This document shows, piece by piece, positions 1 to 13,329 of a DNA stretch of 64,000 bases; the first letter of the stretch is position 1, and the number at the start of each line of letters is the position of its first letter. A program made the position numbers and the translations under genes. Under the pieces are notes generated by a model. The model was not told the DNA's origin, did not search any database, and worked only from the letters and a program-made list of their open reading frames with translations. The stretch comes from Druceiella hillmani (taxonomy: Eukaryota > Arthropoda > Insecta > Lepidoptera > Hepialidae). The DNA lies in the NCBI GenBank assembly GCA_039881145.1, contig JAYKKI010000127.1, positions 2,170,001 to 2,234,000 on the forward strand, written 5' to 3'.

Positions 1-690
1 AAAGTTGCTTCTTATTGAGACATCCAAATTGTATCATCCATCCTGAAATTCATGGACATCAAAATCTCTATGTGAGAGAAACCGCTATACTAAACTAATA
101 CTTCAAAAACGTCAAAACAGAAAGATATTTCGGTATATATGATGTAGAAATATTCTGTATTTGTGTTAAAATGTGTTCATGAAAACCAGATCAATGTTAG
201 AAAGTAATTTTATTTTTGTCTCTGTAAAGTTTAGATCCAAATTCAACGAAAGGCAACTTTTAATTTGGACATAGCATCTAAATGTGGAAGAATGATGGTT
301 GTGCGCAATAAACGACTCGGATCCAATGCGGGGTGTAAACCTTGACTTGGATTATTTTCTTTATTTATCATCTCATTTCCCGATCCATTGTCAATGAACT
401 ACCATCAGAGCACGCTCTCTGGCTTGAATTATTTTTGTTCATGCCTTACTTTGTTTACAATCGTTTTTTTTTCTTCTCGATAAACAATTTCTCCTTTAGA
501 TAACGGTCTTCTATTTGGATGATTACATTTTTATAACCTTAAGTCACGTAAGTGTTGCAGGTACACACTTATGTTACATAATATATTTGATTTTGTCAAC
601 TTGTATATCAATCTATGGTTATTAGGTTTTAAATTAGTTGGACTAAAATCTAATAGCCATGTATTGCAATTTTATACATTTAAATATTTG
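1..690. other. unique AT-rich DNA, no gene seen
   Basis: No frame longer than about 60 codons and no repeat recognised elsewhere in the window. A short fragment of family B (gcgcgatctcggtacc) sits just after it at about 698-713, matching the left end of the fuller copy at 1588, and is too short to annotate separately. Confidence 0.5.
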
Positions 691-1100
691 GTTAATAGCG
701 CGATCTCGGTACCTGGTGACTTCAAGTTCACTTTATATTAAGTATTTGAATCGTGATCAGTGTTTTACTACCTTTTATTTTTGTTGTATCTTTTCACATA
801 ACAGTTAGATCGTAAACGCTTCATGGGGCTTTTATAATTTGTGTGATCACATGAACTGTAATCATAAAAATATTGAAGGCCGATTAAAAAAATTAAAAGA
901 GACTTGAGAGATTCGATTGCAACAACGTTAACAATAGACATACAACTTAACCATAATACGAGATACAGTACTCTGTTGACATTGCTTTGTTTATTGCTTC
1001 TGCAAAACCTCATTTCTTATAATATTTTTGAATATAAACTCCCTTTCCTGGTTTTAGTTTTACTTATTTATTTAAATCAGAATTTATCGGTATATCGTGG

Positions 1101-1102
1101 TA

Positions 1103-1181
<79 letters not shown>
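1101..1181. repeat. compound (TA)n(TG)n microsatellite
   Basis: About 48 bases of TA alternation pass directly into about 32 bases of TG alternation. Both are alternating purine-pyrimidine. A 99-codon open frame across it (904-1203, plus strand) ends in a YI/CV repeat produced by the microsatellite and is not a gene. Confidence 0.95.
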
Positions 1182-1183
<2 letters not shown>

Positions 1184-1587
1184 ATATCTACCTCAGATGG
1201 TGACTACGTAAGTATTTAAAGATAACTTATACTATACAGAAGAGTTCTAAGGGTAATTTAAAGATTGTCAATTTGTGAAATGGATAGTATAATTCTGAGC
1301 AAGGATGGAGTATTGTTTATAATTAGTGGTCAGGCTTCTTTATACAATATTAAAATTATGTTTAACTGCGATTCATTTAGGTCCTAAAAATATAAGCTTG
1401 AAAGAATCTTTCAATTTCTTGTCTTGTCTTTTTTTCCACATAGCCTTCCCAACATCTTATTTCTCTTGCCCTTTCATAGCACGACAACGCAATTGAACAC
1501 GGAAAACCTTTGGATAAATTCTGTGAATTTATTCGAAATATTTCTCAACAACCTCTACTACGAGCACAATATGTTAAGCCACAACCT

Positions 1588-1850
1588 TGATAATAGCGCG
1601 ATCTCGGCACCAGGGAAAAATTCCGCCCCGGAGAGACTTAGGCGGTAGAGTCTTTATAAAGATGCTGTCAAGTCGCTAGTTGAGCTTATCCCTGTTCCGG
1701 GTAAACGTGCGCGGAGTGTCAAAATGTAGGTCGCCGTCTACGGGTCGTTAAACTAAAATTCTCTGCGCACAAGTACGGTCAAGTACGGTCGCATTGTGGC
1801 AATGCGCTTCTCCTCTAGTTACGTGTCGCAGTCGTATCTCTGAACGGTTA
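1588..1850 (+). repeat. dispersed repeat family B, copy 1
   Basis: The left end reads gcgcgatctcggcacc followed by a ccggagagac motif, as in the copies at 18.9 and 31.2 kb. The middle carries the family hallmark gggtcgttaaa (about 1742-1752), and the right part includes acgtgtcgcag and gtatctctg. It is visibly richer in G+C and CpG than its surroundings. No coding capacity and no tRNA-type promoter boxes were recognised. Family B is defined here only by alignment of about nine copies within this window, so its true ends are approximate. It could be a SINE or a non-autonomous DNA element. Confidence 0.65.
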
Positions 1851-1859
1851 TTTAATATT

Positions 1860-4800
1860 TTGTTTTAATACTTTTTAAGTCACATAGTCTTGCTAACTTC
1901 GGAAGAACTAATTTTTCGTATTAATGACACCGTGTTTTATCACCATGAATTTGTAAAAAAAATTCTTTTTGGTTAATTTTCTTAAAATATGTTATGAAAC
2001 CAATAACCTTTGTCTGTTATGTTAATTTCTAATAACTCCATTTTTTCTTTATTATAGCAATAGTCGCTTATGTCAGACAAGCTATTTTTAAAAAAAAATT
2101 GTAGCTTGATTTATCAACTTAGGTTTCTTCTAACTTATTATACTTTTTTCTTTTCAGTGTGATTTAATTTATTTATGTTGTTTTTCTTTTAGCATATTTT
2201 TGCTTTTATTTTATACATTTATACTTATATTTTCCTACCACTCTCAAAATGTGTTTTATTGAAACTCACCAATAATGTCACAAATAATGAAAATTATGAG
2301 GTTAGTATTTCGTAATATGTGTATATATATATATATATATATCATGTCTATACATAGAAATAGAAATGAAAGCATACCTTCGGTAAAAAAAAATATTTGA
2401 GTTTAAAATTAAACATTTTACGTAATAATCACTTTTGATTATATTTATAAATTTTTGGTGACAATTTACTTTTAAACAATTAAAATATTTAAAAAAAATT
2501 AACCAAGCGAGTCTGTCGTATTCACGACCGCCTGTATTTAGGAGAGAAAATGTCGACCTATGATGAATGAAATAAAACTCATTTGACTGTGGAATATATT
2601 TTATCTTACTACTTACAGATAATTTAATTCCAAAAGTTTAAAATCATTTACTTCATCTTTGAGACATCTAAATACAGAGCGGTGATATGGAAAATAAGAC
2701 TATTGCCTAAATATTTTCGTAGTTAGGTTTAACTATATTTTTAGCCATAATTACTGTTTAAAAATAAAAATACGTAGAATCATTTAACTGAGACTTTGCC
2801 TAACTGAATGATACTAAGAGTTTAATTGCATCACTTACAGTTTGTCACAAACAGCCGAGGATATACAAACTAGTTTTGCTAACACTAACGTTTTGAACAC
2901 TATTGAGTGAGACTTTATCACTTCAAAACTGGTCGAGTACATTTCAGAACATTCATAAAGTAGAAATTCGTAGTTTTTCATTACTTAAAATTGTCTGTCC
3001 AAGTTAAATGAATAATTGCAGTTGAAAGCTTGAACCAAATATTATGTTGCTTTACAAAACAAACAAATTATTAACTGAAGAACTTTATTTTATTGTTTTA
3101 CAATATCTCACTACATTTTAATTGAGATCTTCACATGATGTTACATGATAACGTGGATGCTACGTACAAATACTACGATACTACGGGATGCTGTAGATGC
3201 TACGCGCCGTAGATGCCATGTGATGACGTAGTGCTAAGTGCCAAACTTCAAGCTCACAGTTTCTAAGCTATTCAAACTGTAAAATTATAACAGAAGCAGT
3301 TGAATTATAACAATATAACAGAAGAATTAAAAGAATTCTTACTTCTATTATGGTACCTTATAAACTATTTGAAGTAGAGCGGCAATTAATTTAAATAAAA
3401 ATTACCTTAAAAACATCTTCAAATTCAATGCCGAATGTTAGGAAGCAATCGCATACAAATAAAGTATGTTTTCTGTCGAAGTAACTTGAAACTTCCACAA
3501 CTCGGCTAAAAACAGACAAAGCGCCGCATTATTTTTTTAATTTTAAAGAGAAAATGTTACTCCAGTACCGCTCCAGCGAACTTATTACTACAGTTACGGT
3601 TACTAGAGGTAAAAGGTGATCAAGTGTGAACAAGACTCGCACCCTAAAGATTCTCTACGGTTCGTATTATTTAGTTAGTGGGTATTTGCCAATATAAAAA
3701 AGAATTAATAATTCCACGCAGAAAAAGACACTCATCATTTTTGTTTTTTTTTTCTTGTCCCGTGAGACCTTTCCTATTGACTAATATCGATCCAAAGTGT
3801 ATGTTTTGATGAGTGAGTTGGATAACTATTCTTGAAATTTTATCGAAAAAGTTTTACATGTTTTGTAAACAAAAATAAAAACAATTGAAAAATGCTGAAA
3901 ATTTAACGGAATCCAAATCAATTTTATAAAATAAAATGGTTAAAGTTAACTTAGAAAGTACCGATTGATCAGTATTAATTGAAATGTTAAAATAATACCT
4001 TCACATGTTTCACTTAGCGAATCAGCATTTCCTGATATTTCACCTAGGGGCTGTGGAAATTCAAACGAAATGCAGGACATGTTTGCGCGTAAAGAAAAAA
4101 GTTGTGCAAAAACGAGAGGGAATTTATTATTTTCAGCTAAAAAGTTATATAATCGAGTTTGATAAATTTGAAAGCATTCTTACAGATTTTGTTCATATAA
4201 AACGGTAAAGGCAAATATTTATCACGTATTGGTCTGGGACGCGTCAATGAAAACACGCCCGCATTATTTTCTTAATGAAAAACACTGTCGCAACTCATTA
4301 CAAAGCAGCGATGTAAAAGAAATTGATACTAATTTATTTACGTTAAGAAAGATAATCATACAATTTTATTTCATAAAAATTAAGTCAGTTGTGCACAATA
4401 CCCACTAGAAATTTGTTTAAAAATCATGTTTTTCTTTAAACGAATATTATGTAACATATACACATATTTATCGTTGATCGGCCACACCTTGCTTCCATGT
4501 GTCTCTAACGATTTGAGCAGTGTACCTCATGACACTAACGAAGGCGTTTCTCCCAATTCATCAAAATTCTTCGGCACGATTCGGGTATATTATACATTGT
4601 TACCGATCAATTTATTAATGAAAACCAAAACAAAATGCGTTCAATACTTAATAAGAAAATCTTTTGTGTACAGACGAACGAGGCGAAGAACATTGTTTTA
4701 CAATATGTATTGATTATTATAATTTATGTAGTGTTACGTTAAAAGTTACATACAAGTGTAATATGTTACGTAAACTTAGTAAGATACCCTATCATAATAC

Positions 4801-6140
4801 TTGAAAAAGAAATATCTAAAAATGTAAACTCAATCTTGAATCAGGTATAGGTACTCTTATATTTATTTTATGAGAGTATATGTATTTAAAAGGGTTAAAT
4901 AATGTATTTGTTCTTTATATTGGTTATATTATATTAACAAATATAAACTGAATGAAGATACATATCTATATATCTGCAGTGAGTAAAAAAATCACATTAT
5001 AGAACTAAAAATGAGCGAATTTAACTGTATGTGAGAAATGACGAACACTGTTCTTCTAAAAAAGGAACGGAATGTAAAAGTGTGCGTATAAAAAAATAAT
5101 ATTAGCTCTTAACATTTAAAAAGTCCTTAAAACTTGCGTTATTTCAATTAGGCTGAATAAGGGTATGTAAATTTGCAGACGGCTAACATTCCCGCCGAGT
5201 TGTTGAGTAATTTAGCTCAGAAGTTGGGTCTCACAGGTCCTTTTCGAGTTGGGCGTCTCCATAACTTATTATAAACTTTATATCTCTAGGGAGAAGCATG
5301 TAACTCATTAACACTTCCTTCATAAGGATTAGAATGAAAATTTTTATACTACGTTGGTAGCAAATAATTTAATTAAGTTATTATCAGTTTAGCTAGGATA
5401 ATTTTTACTTAAAATTTTGGCGAAATGTATTTATTTCCAGTAAAAAAATCACATTATTTGACATTCTAATTTATTTCTAAGTTATGATTCTGAAAATAAC
5501 ATACCAACTGAAATTAATATATTTCATCAACGGTGGCATAAGTTTAATCTGCAGGGATGAAATTTCAAACAACATGAAATTTTAAAGATAATATAAATTA
5601 GGGGGCGAAAAAATGGGAGACGGAGAGAAATGAAAGGAAGTTAATCTAGTTAGAATGTATGGAGCTGTAACTGAAATTACTTTTTATAAATAAAAGAATA
5701 TAATTTGTTATGTGATATTTGAATTATCCATTATACTAAGTTTTTCTTTTTCGTCTCGTACTAACTCTCTCAACGCTAAACTGTAAGTCGTAAGGATTTT
5801 ATTAAGAAGAAAATGAATTAATGTGGATAAAATACAATTGTGAAAAGATTTTGCATGTGTTTTCATATTTTTTTTTATTAATGAGGGTGACAAATGATTT
5901 TTACTTAATGAACATTTGACTTTATAGTAAGTGTATTCATAGTTTTTCCATCTTTTTATTATGACACACACTTTCCACAATCACACATCATAATTAGTAT
6001 CGCCAGACCAATTAGCAGAAAAGTGGGGTTGGCTAAAAGAGCAGTGTATATATTCGGGACATAAAAGACGGTATTTTCTATTATATCCACCGTGGCAGGT
6101 AATATTATTTTACAAACAATTTATAAATATATACCCAATC
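1860..6140. other. AT-rich intergenic DNA
   Basis: No gene supported. It holds a short AT run (2321-2342) and an imperfect cluster of gatgctacg-like words at 3150-3235. An 18-19 bp direct repeat of agtaaaaaaatcacattat occurs near 4983 and 5442. The open frames of 67-95 codons at 4005, 4426 and 5708 have no recognisable domain and AT-driven composition (K, N, I, Y, F, L), so they are treated as chance. Confidence 0.5.
3150..3235. repeat. imperfect short tandem words (gatgctacg-like)
   Basis: The words gatgctacg, gatactacg, gatgctgtag, gatgctacg and gatgccatg follow one another within about 85 bp, giving a locally CpG-richer patch. It looks like a decayed minisatellite. Confidence 0.45.
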
Positions 6141-6142
6141 AT

Positions 6143-6424
6143 TAATAGTTCTTCGAAAAAGTTGGCTTCAGGTTTTATAATAAGCATTATTGAATTTAAT
6201 TCGCTTCAACTCTGAAGACATTAGTTTATGATTATCCATTTTTCTGAGTTCCGTAGCTAAAGGCTGATTTTTTTATTCACATATATCGTGCAAGGCATTG
6301 TTGAACAGTTCTTCGAAAAAGTTGCCTTCAGATTTTATAATAAGCATTACTGGATTTAATTCGCTTCAACTCTGAAGACATTAGTTTGTGATTATCCAAT
6401 TTTTAGAGTTCCGTAGCTAAAGGC
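6143..6424 (+). repeat. direct duplication, 122 bp copies, period 160
   Basis: Copies at 6143-6264 and 6303-6424 align end to end with only a handful of substitutions. Shared landmarks are agttcttcgaaaaagttg, ataataagcatta, cgcttcaactctgaagac and ccgtagctaaaggc. The intervening 38 bp are not repeated. No coding capacity. The duplication looks fairly recent compared with that at 49-50 kb. Confidence 0.9.
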
Positions 6425-6954
6425 ATTAGAAATTAGAAAAAAATAAAGGCAATTATTTTTATTGTGTAGGTATTATTAAATAGTTCAATAAAAAATATTG
6501 GGGGTATGTCAAATACTTTTTTGATAAAGGGTACCTTTTACGAAATATTAAGTTTCAAAGTGGTAATTTTCACGGGTCTCCACTCTTTACCAACTAAACT
6601 GATAATTTTCAATATCTGAAAAGTATTCAAAATAAGAGAATATGTAACGAAATTAATAGAAAAATTATCACAGCTGAGTAGGCTTTACCAGTTTACGAGT
6701 AATAGATGACCAACTTATGGCACGTAGTTGTATTTGAAGAAAGGTTTATAGAAACTCCATACAAATGACTAAAATTATCTGTAAAAATAACTTTGTATTT
6801 CAAAATGTATATTTATTATGTTTGTGAAATGTAAATTAGGTAATATACTTCTATGTTTACGTGGTGAGCATTAATATTGATATTAGTATAGCATTAATAT
6901 TTCTAAATAGTTGAATATATATGATATGTTCACTTACATGTTTGTGTACAGAAC

Positions 6955-7065
6955 TCTGGATGACGGCAGCTAGTGAATCACATCGACTATGTTGATCCCG
7001 CTCTCTTTATTATTAATCAACAACAGTTCAGTGATATATCACCGTTGCGGTGATAGTCAGCGGAC
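6955..7065. other. complex, less AT-rich block
   Basis: About 110 bp of balanced composition within otherwise simple AT-rich DNA, with no repeat relation to the rest of the window and no long frame. It contains the small inverted word tcaccgttgcggtga. It is a candidate conserved non-coding element, by inference from composition only. Confidence 0.25.
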
Positions 7066-8260
7066 GTACTAATTTATTATGTTATTTACAGATATGGATA
7101 GTTTAACAGCTTTATTTATTTATGAAATTGAAATCATTATAAAATAATAACAATTTCATTAATTTGTTGGTTACGTTTGACTCTTGCATATAAACAAAAA
7201 AAACTAAATTCATGAGTGAACACGATTTAACTGTTGTCAATAATTACTCAGCACTTATTAACCATAATTTATTTCCATACGGCAAGACTGGTAATTCAGA
7301 TAAAAAAGTTACCTGTTTTATTGTTCGCTTTGCAAGATGATATTGAAAGCGACATTAATTCGATGCAAAACATTGCTAGTTTCATTGAATTTTTTAAATT
7401 ATATCATCGATATAAGATAGGCTTCGTAAAAAGGTGACTTTATTTTTTTAAAGATACTTAAATATTATTTTATTTCAAGGACTTCTATCACAAATAGGTT
7501 CACATTTTTTTTTGACCGAATAATCAAATTCATGGACAATTTAAACAAAACCGTGAAAATCAGTAATTATTAAATTTTTTTTGCAAATTTTCCTACAAAT
7601 AATTTTGAATCTTTACAACGTTGTGAAACAAGTAATTAACGTTAAATTGTTACCTTAATTAGTAGAACAAATTTCTGAAGTTAATTTTACCACTCTATGT
7701 GCGTTTTACAACTTCGTGCTCTCTGCTTGATGTATAATGTTGAGTTTAAACAAGCGTTAAATACTGATTAGTATCTGAATTAATATCGTCGAAAATTAAG
7801 AATGTTTGGCCTTTGCGCAAGTTTTACGCAGGACGAGACAAGACTTCCACAGAAATCAAGAAGTCGTGGGAACATGGGCATAACTTGCAATATTAATCGT
7901 AATATTTTGTAATGGTGTTTACTTCGAAATATAAATGACTAATTATTATCGTTAAATCAGTATTCAGGGTTTACTTCAAACTCTAAGTGGTATATAGTAT
8001 TGTGCTACAATTTGCTTTTCAATATTAAAATTATAGGAACTTCACGTGCTATTAAATGAATTTACATAAAAATTCAGGCCATATTTTGTTCCTCGGCTGC
8101 TTAAAGTAAACATACATTTTTATTTTTTTTTAAGTTGGTCATTTCTAGCTTTTTAGAGAATTTATTGAACTCAACAAAACCGATACAATTGTTATATTAA
8201 ATATATATGTGTATACACATATCTATATAAATCACTGGAATATTGTTATAAAATAACCTC

Positions 8261-8263
<3 letters not shown>

Positions 8264-8337
<74 letters not shown>

Positions 8338-8338
8338 T
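8264..8338. repeat. (AT)n microsatellite
   Basis: About 70 bases of uninterrupted AT alternation, self-complementary and therefore able to extrude as a cruciform. Likely length-polymorphic and prone to assembly error. Confidence 0.97.
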
Positions 8339-8694
8339 GATTTGAAGTTCCGAGATTAATATTTTAAAGGTTTGAAATATAAGCACTCCAAAATCAAAAA
8401 TAAATATTTATTCATTCATCCACTTATAATTGATTATTCGGTTTCCGTCTTTAGTATTTTGTCGAAAGTGAATACAAAATTTACTAATTTTGAAAAGATC
8501 GAGGACAAGAAAAACTACAAGAAGCAATTTGCAGTTCCTATATTTAAATTTGGTCAGTACTTTTTCTTTACACTACCTACTAGTATATTATAAACGATAC
8601 ATAAATATAGAGTGAAGCTCTCAGGTTGTTACTTACTACGTAGAGACTTATAATCTATACTATACGCTTATGTAAGAGTGACTGATAGCAATTA

Positions 8695-8880
8695 GTGTTA
8701 TGAAACAATTAATGCACGATTTCCATCACTCGCACTGATGCGACGTTATCTCGCTGGGACGTCGTAGCCAGCCTCCAACAACACTGCAATTAGTCACAGT
8801 CGTAGAAATTATGTCAGATACTAAATCATTTTGTTCGGGTTTTTAGCATTCCAAGATCTGCGACTGCGAGTGTCATTAGT
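8695..8880. other. complex, less AT-rich block
   Basis: About 185 bp with mixed composition (motifs such as gatgcgacgttatctcgctgg and two caattag words) and no open frame. It is unlike the flanking AT-rich DNA and is not a copy of any repeat here. Possible conserved non-coding element; weak support. Confidence 0.25.
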
Positions 8881-9541
8881 CTTACTTTATCGTTTTCACT
8901 TATTTATTTGTGTCATTAAAATATCTAGTGAGGACTGTAAGCTATAAATATGTATTTATACTATGTATGTAGTTGGCAAACCTTCTTGCAACGGCAAACC
9001 TTCTTAGCTCTGTAAGGAAAACTACTAAATCCAGGTTTTTTTTTTAATATTGTCAACTCACCCTATAAATGAACTTGTAAGTTTAGTTGTAAGAGGCTAG
9101 GGTCATTTTTTAAGAATGCATTTTGCGTCGATGTTATGTAGTTATTTCTTTCGAACATTGTTATAACCTTATTGCATTAGTAAAGGGGAGGTATATCGTT
9201 TTATGGTAAATTATGAGACAACATATGTACGAACTAATTAATACATCATTAAATTAGAAAGGATTTAAACATCATTTTATATTTAAATTTTCATTATAGA
9301 AATTACATAACTTGAATTGATAAACTCAAAAAACGGCTACAAGACCGCTAAAAATGTGTACTCCACATATTAATACTAAATACGATTATGTGCTTGTCTT
9401 TTATTTAGTGGCTTCAGTGATAATAATTAGTCACAGTAATAATAGTAACTGAAAAAAATGATCGATCAAACATATTTCAAATTTTAACAGCAAATTTACT
9501 AAAGTGTTCAGTGATATGATTTTTAATATAAATAAATTCAC

Positions 9542-9636
9542 ATAGAAGAGTTATAATGATTTCAACAATAGAAGAGTTATAATGATTTCAAGACTATTAT
9601 ATATAAGAGACAATAGAAGAGTTATAATGATTTCAA
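9542..9636 (+). repeat. three copies of a 24-bp word
   Basis: The word starting atagaagagttataatgatt occurs at 9542, 9568 and 9613. The first two are nearly adjacent. The second and third share a longer stretch including agactatt. Local slippage or duplication. Confidence 0.9.
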
Positions 9637-9714
9637 GACTATTTTATTCAGAATTCTTTTAAGTTCCAAAATTATTTTTCAAATTTTTTTTTTTATTCAT
9701 ATACTATTCTTTTA

Positions 9715-9935
9715 ATATAAACAAACTTAGCTCAACCTAACCAAACAAATTTAACCTAGATAGCTCTACTAAACCATATTTTATCCATCATAAATCTAAA
9801 CTAGATTTTATCCAATCAAATTGAATCCATTATAACCCGCCCTTAGCCAACATAACTTGACCTAACTTAACATAACCTAATCGAATCAAATATAACCCAT
9901 TATGACCAAATATAACCTAATAGTTATTTCATTTA
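9715..9935. repeat. degenerate AACCTAA/AACATAA tract
   Basis: About 220 bp dominated by variants of aacctaa, aacataa, aatcaaa and aacccat (for example caacctaacc, aacataacctaa, aatataacctaa). It is strongly C-over-G strand-biased. It resembles decayed arthropod telomere-type DNA, and a clean (CCTAA)6 block occurs at 39676. Confidence 0.6.
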
Positions 9936-10352
9936 AAAAAGATTTTGGGTATTGCAATTATTTTATGGAAGGGATATATCTTTCAGACAACGTATTACTT
10001 TTATTCCTCATAAAAGATAAAAGTTCCGTATATCCCAGCTTAACATTTGTTCCGAATCGCTGAAATAGCCTGGACTATAGAAAAACATCTGTATCCTACA
10101 AATGACCTAGACTAGGATATAAATTCCTTATGTTCCAGCTTGATGTTTAAACTAGATTGATGTAATAGCCTCTACCTTCTCAGTCTTACTCTCTGAAGGC
10201 TAATAATAAAATTTTCAAGTTTTTAGAGTACATTTGACTTGAAACTGTTATAAATTTTAATTCGTACGCTTCATACATATCAAAATTATTGAACGATAAA
10301 AATGAGGTAAAAAATTATAAATAGTTTATGTAGAGATGTAGATTATATATAA

Positions 10353-10357
<5 letters not shown>

Positions 10358-10395
<38 letters not shown>
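10358..10395. repeat. (AT)n microsatellite
   Basis: About 38 bases of AT alternation. Confidence 0.95.
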
Positions 10396-10398
<3 letters not shown>

Positions 10399-10637
10399 TT
10401 ATATACCTACAAGAAATGAAAAAAATGGCGCCTACCGAAAAAGGCTGAAAAATGTAAATAATAAAATAAAAAGAAAACGAATGTCTTTTCAATAGAAACT
10501 GTATTTTCCGTAAATTTTACCGACAATAAATTAGAGATTTTACTATATTATCATTACATATAAAACAACAGTCAGTGTCCAAATTAAATTATACGTGTAG
10601 TTATAACAATATATAATTGCACACCTACGTTGTCCCA

Positions 10638-11020
10638 TCAGTAATTTAAATAAGTTATATTCAACCCAACATTTTTCAACTTCCTATTACCTGCCTGACG
10701 CGAAAGGTGTTAAAATTTCCAATGAAAATTACAATCAAGAAATATGGGCGGGACGTGCAAACTGGGCAGAGGGCGGGAACTAGTTGTGATCTACATGGCG
10801 GCACAATTTGCTCGTGGCAATTTTCTTTAACGACCCGCGGACCGCGACCGTCACCTCAACACTCTGTACATATCCAATCGGATTTAGATTGAGCTCGCCT
10901 CTTAGCATGACTTTAAATTTTTTAAAGAATTCAAATTTTTTCTCCTGTACCAAGATGGCGTTATTATCGCCATTCAAGCGTAGCACATTACCTTTTTGGG
11001 TTAATGAGGAACGCATTTGA
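10638..11020 (-). repeat. dispersed repeat family B, copy 2 (longest)
   Basis: Read on the minus strand this is the most complete family B copy. It starts with an aataacgccatcttgg block near 10970. The hallmark gtccgcgggtcgttaaa follows at about 10834-10850, then a cccgcccatat motif, gaaattttaacacctttcgcg, and the family tail ending near 10640 in a ttatttaaatta word. Two opposite-strand frames here (10780-11016 minus and 10808-11020 plus) are both open because the region is less AT-rich. They do not match the other copies as proteins and are not genes. Confidence 0.75.
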
Positions 11021-11485
11021 AAGAGGGAGGATTTAAAAGCGTGCGGGTGAGTTTACCCAGGTCCACGCATCTTTGTTACGTTCTTAACATACCTAAATGG
11101 AATGTTTACTGTGAAACTCCGCGTTGATACTAATAATGACTTATGAAAAAACCAAGTCTCTCCAAATTACAAAGGACCTAGTAAAAGGCTCCAAGTCATT
11201 CTGCGAGCTTGAGGTTTTTCTACCAAATATGATCCTTAACAAAGAGATCTATTGGAGAAATAAAATTGCTGACATAGCTTGTAAAATTTACAGATTAAAA
11301 TAGCAATGGATGGACCATATGACGCATAGAACTGGCCAAGCGAAGCGGTCCCTGTTGGATAGACAAATGAGCGAATAATAGTCACTGAAAATAGTTGGAT
11401 GCAAGTCGCACAATACCAATTTTCGTGAGAATTTGTGAAGAAGTCTATATTTAGTAATGAACGTCTTGAGAACATAAAATTTAAA

Positions 11486-11561
11486 ATCTATCTGTTAAAG
11501 TAAACTTATACTATCGGTACATGATCTACCTGTTAAAATAAACTTATACTATCGGTACATG
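11486..11561 (+). repeat. tandem duplication, 2 x 38 bp
   Basis: Two adjacent 38-bp copies (11486-11523 and 11524-11561) share acttatactatcggtacatg and differ at only two positions. Recent local duplication. Confidence 0.93.
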
Positions 11562-11569
11562 ATTTCAAA

Positions 11570-13200
11570 ACAAGTATCTTTATTGTTAGGAAATCCTTGC
11601 ATTACTTCTTTTCTATTATATACTTTTAGTCCTAAATTTTCAAGTAATTTTTGACATATTCTAAATATCCATACCTCGAGTAAAAGTTTTCACCTATTAC
11701 TAACAAAATTTTTTTTTGTAAATTCCAATTTCTTGGTTTTTAAAATTCCAATTTCAAGTAATCAGAAGTCTGTCAATTTGACAATTTAGACACTCTTTTC
11801 CTTCTCGTGATGATAAATGACTTGCCTTCAGTCGTCAGCATAACTTGTTAACTTCTGTTTATAAATTATTTAAAACTCTCCTTGGGGAAAGAAAATCTGG
11901 TAGTAGAATCTAGACAATAAGCTATATTATAATGTGACCAAATATGCAATAACGATGTACTTCCTTCTACATATCCCATCATCAGACCAGTCAGAAATTC
12001 TACATTATTTTCCTGACTCTGAATGTATTACGATTTTGTTTAACTCTCTAATTGGTCGTAGCTATTTGGTCTCCATATGTAGTAACAGATAATATTGCTG
12101 GAGAAAATATTTTAAAAATTAACCGATTTTCTTGTAAAAAGAATGTACAGTTAGATAGAATATTGTATCGTTCACCTGTTCTTCGCTCGCTTATATTGAT
12201 TAACGCGGTATTGCTTTGTTCACCGCCTCCAGTTTTAACATTTATTTCTGGTCTGCTAACCACTTTAAGAATACAATTATAGAGTTGTTAGTCATTCAGA
12301 TTAGTTAGATAATTTTATGCTTAATTTAAGTATTACATAATTTAAATATATTTCTCTATTTTATTCGTTCATGATTAATTTTTTAGACCAATTATATACA
12401 TTCATCAAAGAAATTGCTTGTTTTGGTTACGGAAAACGCTTGAGTCGGTTTTTAAGCTCGATGTGTTTTTTTATATAGAAAGATATAATAATATAAACAT
12501 ATAATAATACAATTTAAATTCATATAAAATTAAATAAAATCACCCTCAAAACGACAGTGGGCAGTGGCGGGATATAGGAATACGCGTGAGCTGGCAGTTC
12601 TCCAAAAAAAATTTCCTGACATCTACCACGGGTTCTTTAATTTAGAGGAAGGGGCGCATGTCGACTTTCCAAGTATTTAAACTAAAGTTATTAATTGTGT
12701 CTAATATAAATACATAAATTAAACGCATTAAAATACTGAACTTTTATTACAAAATTCCATGCGGGCGAAGTCACAAGGCACCGCCAGTATTTAATAAATC
12801 AAAATTCTCAACACTAAATACTTTTCAATCACTACCAAATAGAAACCCACGAATCTATTCAGGTTTCATTTTTGTTATGTATTTTGTTACGCGTTTAATT
12901 AATTTTTTTTCAAAGTTTTAAAATCTTCTGTAACCTACCTAAAAATTTTAACTTTTTTGACTGATGGAAATATGAAATTAGTAGGAAAAAACTATTAAGT
13001 TCAATATTCTGAGCTCAATGATAAATATGATTGTAAATGTCAACTAATGCATAAAGTTTGCAAGTTTACGTTTAAAAGGTTAACTTGTTTTTGTCTCTTA
13101 TGTTTATATATTAACGTTAAAAAAGTCTAATGGACGGATTTTTGAATTCATTTGATCAGAACAAAAACCAACATAAGCCTCAACTCTTAAAGACAAATTT
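11570..13200. other. AT-rich intergenic DNA
   Basis: No gene supported. Opposite-strand frames of 71-76 codons overlap at 12048-12282 and show no domain. A slightly less AT-rich patch at 12550-12660 shows no recognised feature. Confidence 0.45.
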
Positions 13201-13295
13201 TACTACTTAATGCTTATAACAAGCCACCAGATTTAATATAATAAACTACAGTAACAAAATACTGTAGTCCATCTAATGCATCCCATATATTACTG

Positions 13296-13320
13296 GCGGT
13301 ATATGGGTTGAATATACCGC
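13296..13320. repeat. small hairpin gcggtatat-7nt-atataccgc
   Basis: Perfect 9-bp arms around a 7-nt loop, lying within the divergent left part of family B copy 3. Confidence 0.7.
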
Positions 13321-13329
13321 TAGTGGCCT

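Noticed and set aside
904..1203. 99-codon frame ending in YI and CV repeats
   Set aside because: Its last third is the TA/TG microsatellite. The rest has no motif.
10808..11020. Overlapping sense and antisense frames of 70-78 codons
   Set aside because: Lower AT content of the family B copy makes both strands open by chance. Neither reading matches the other copies.
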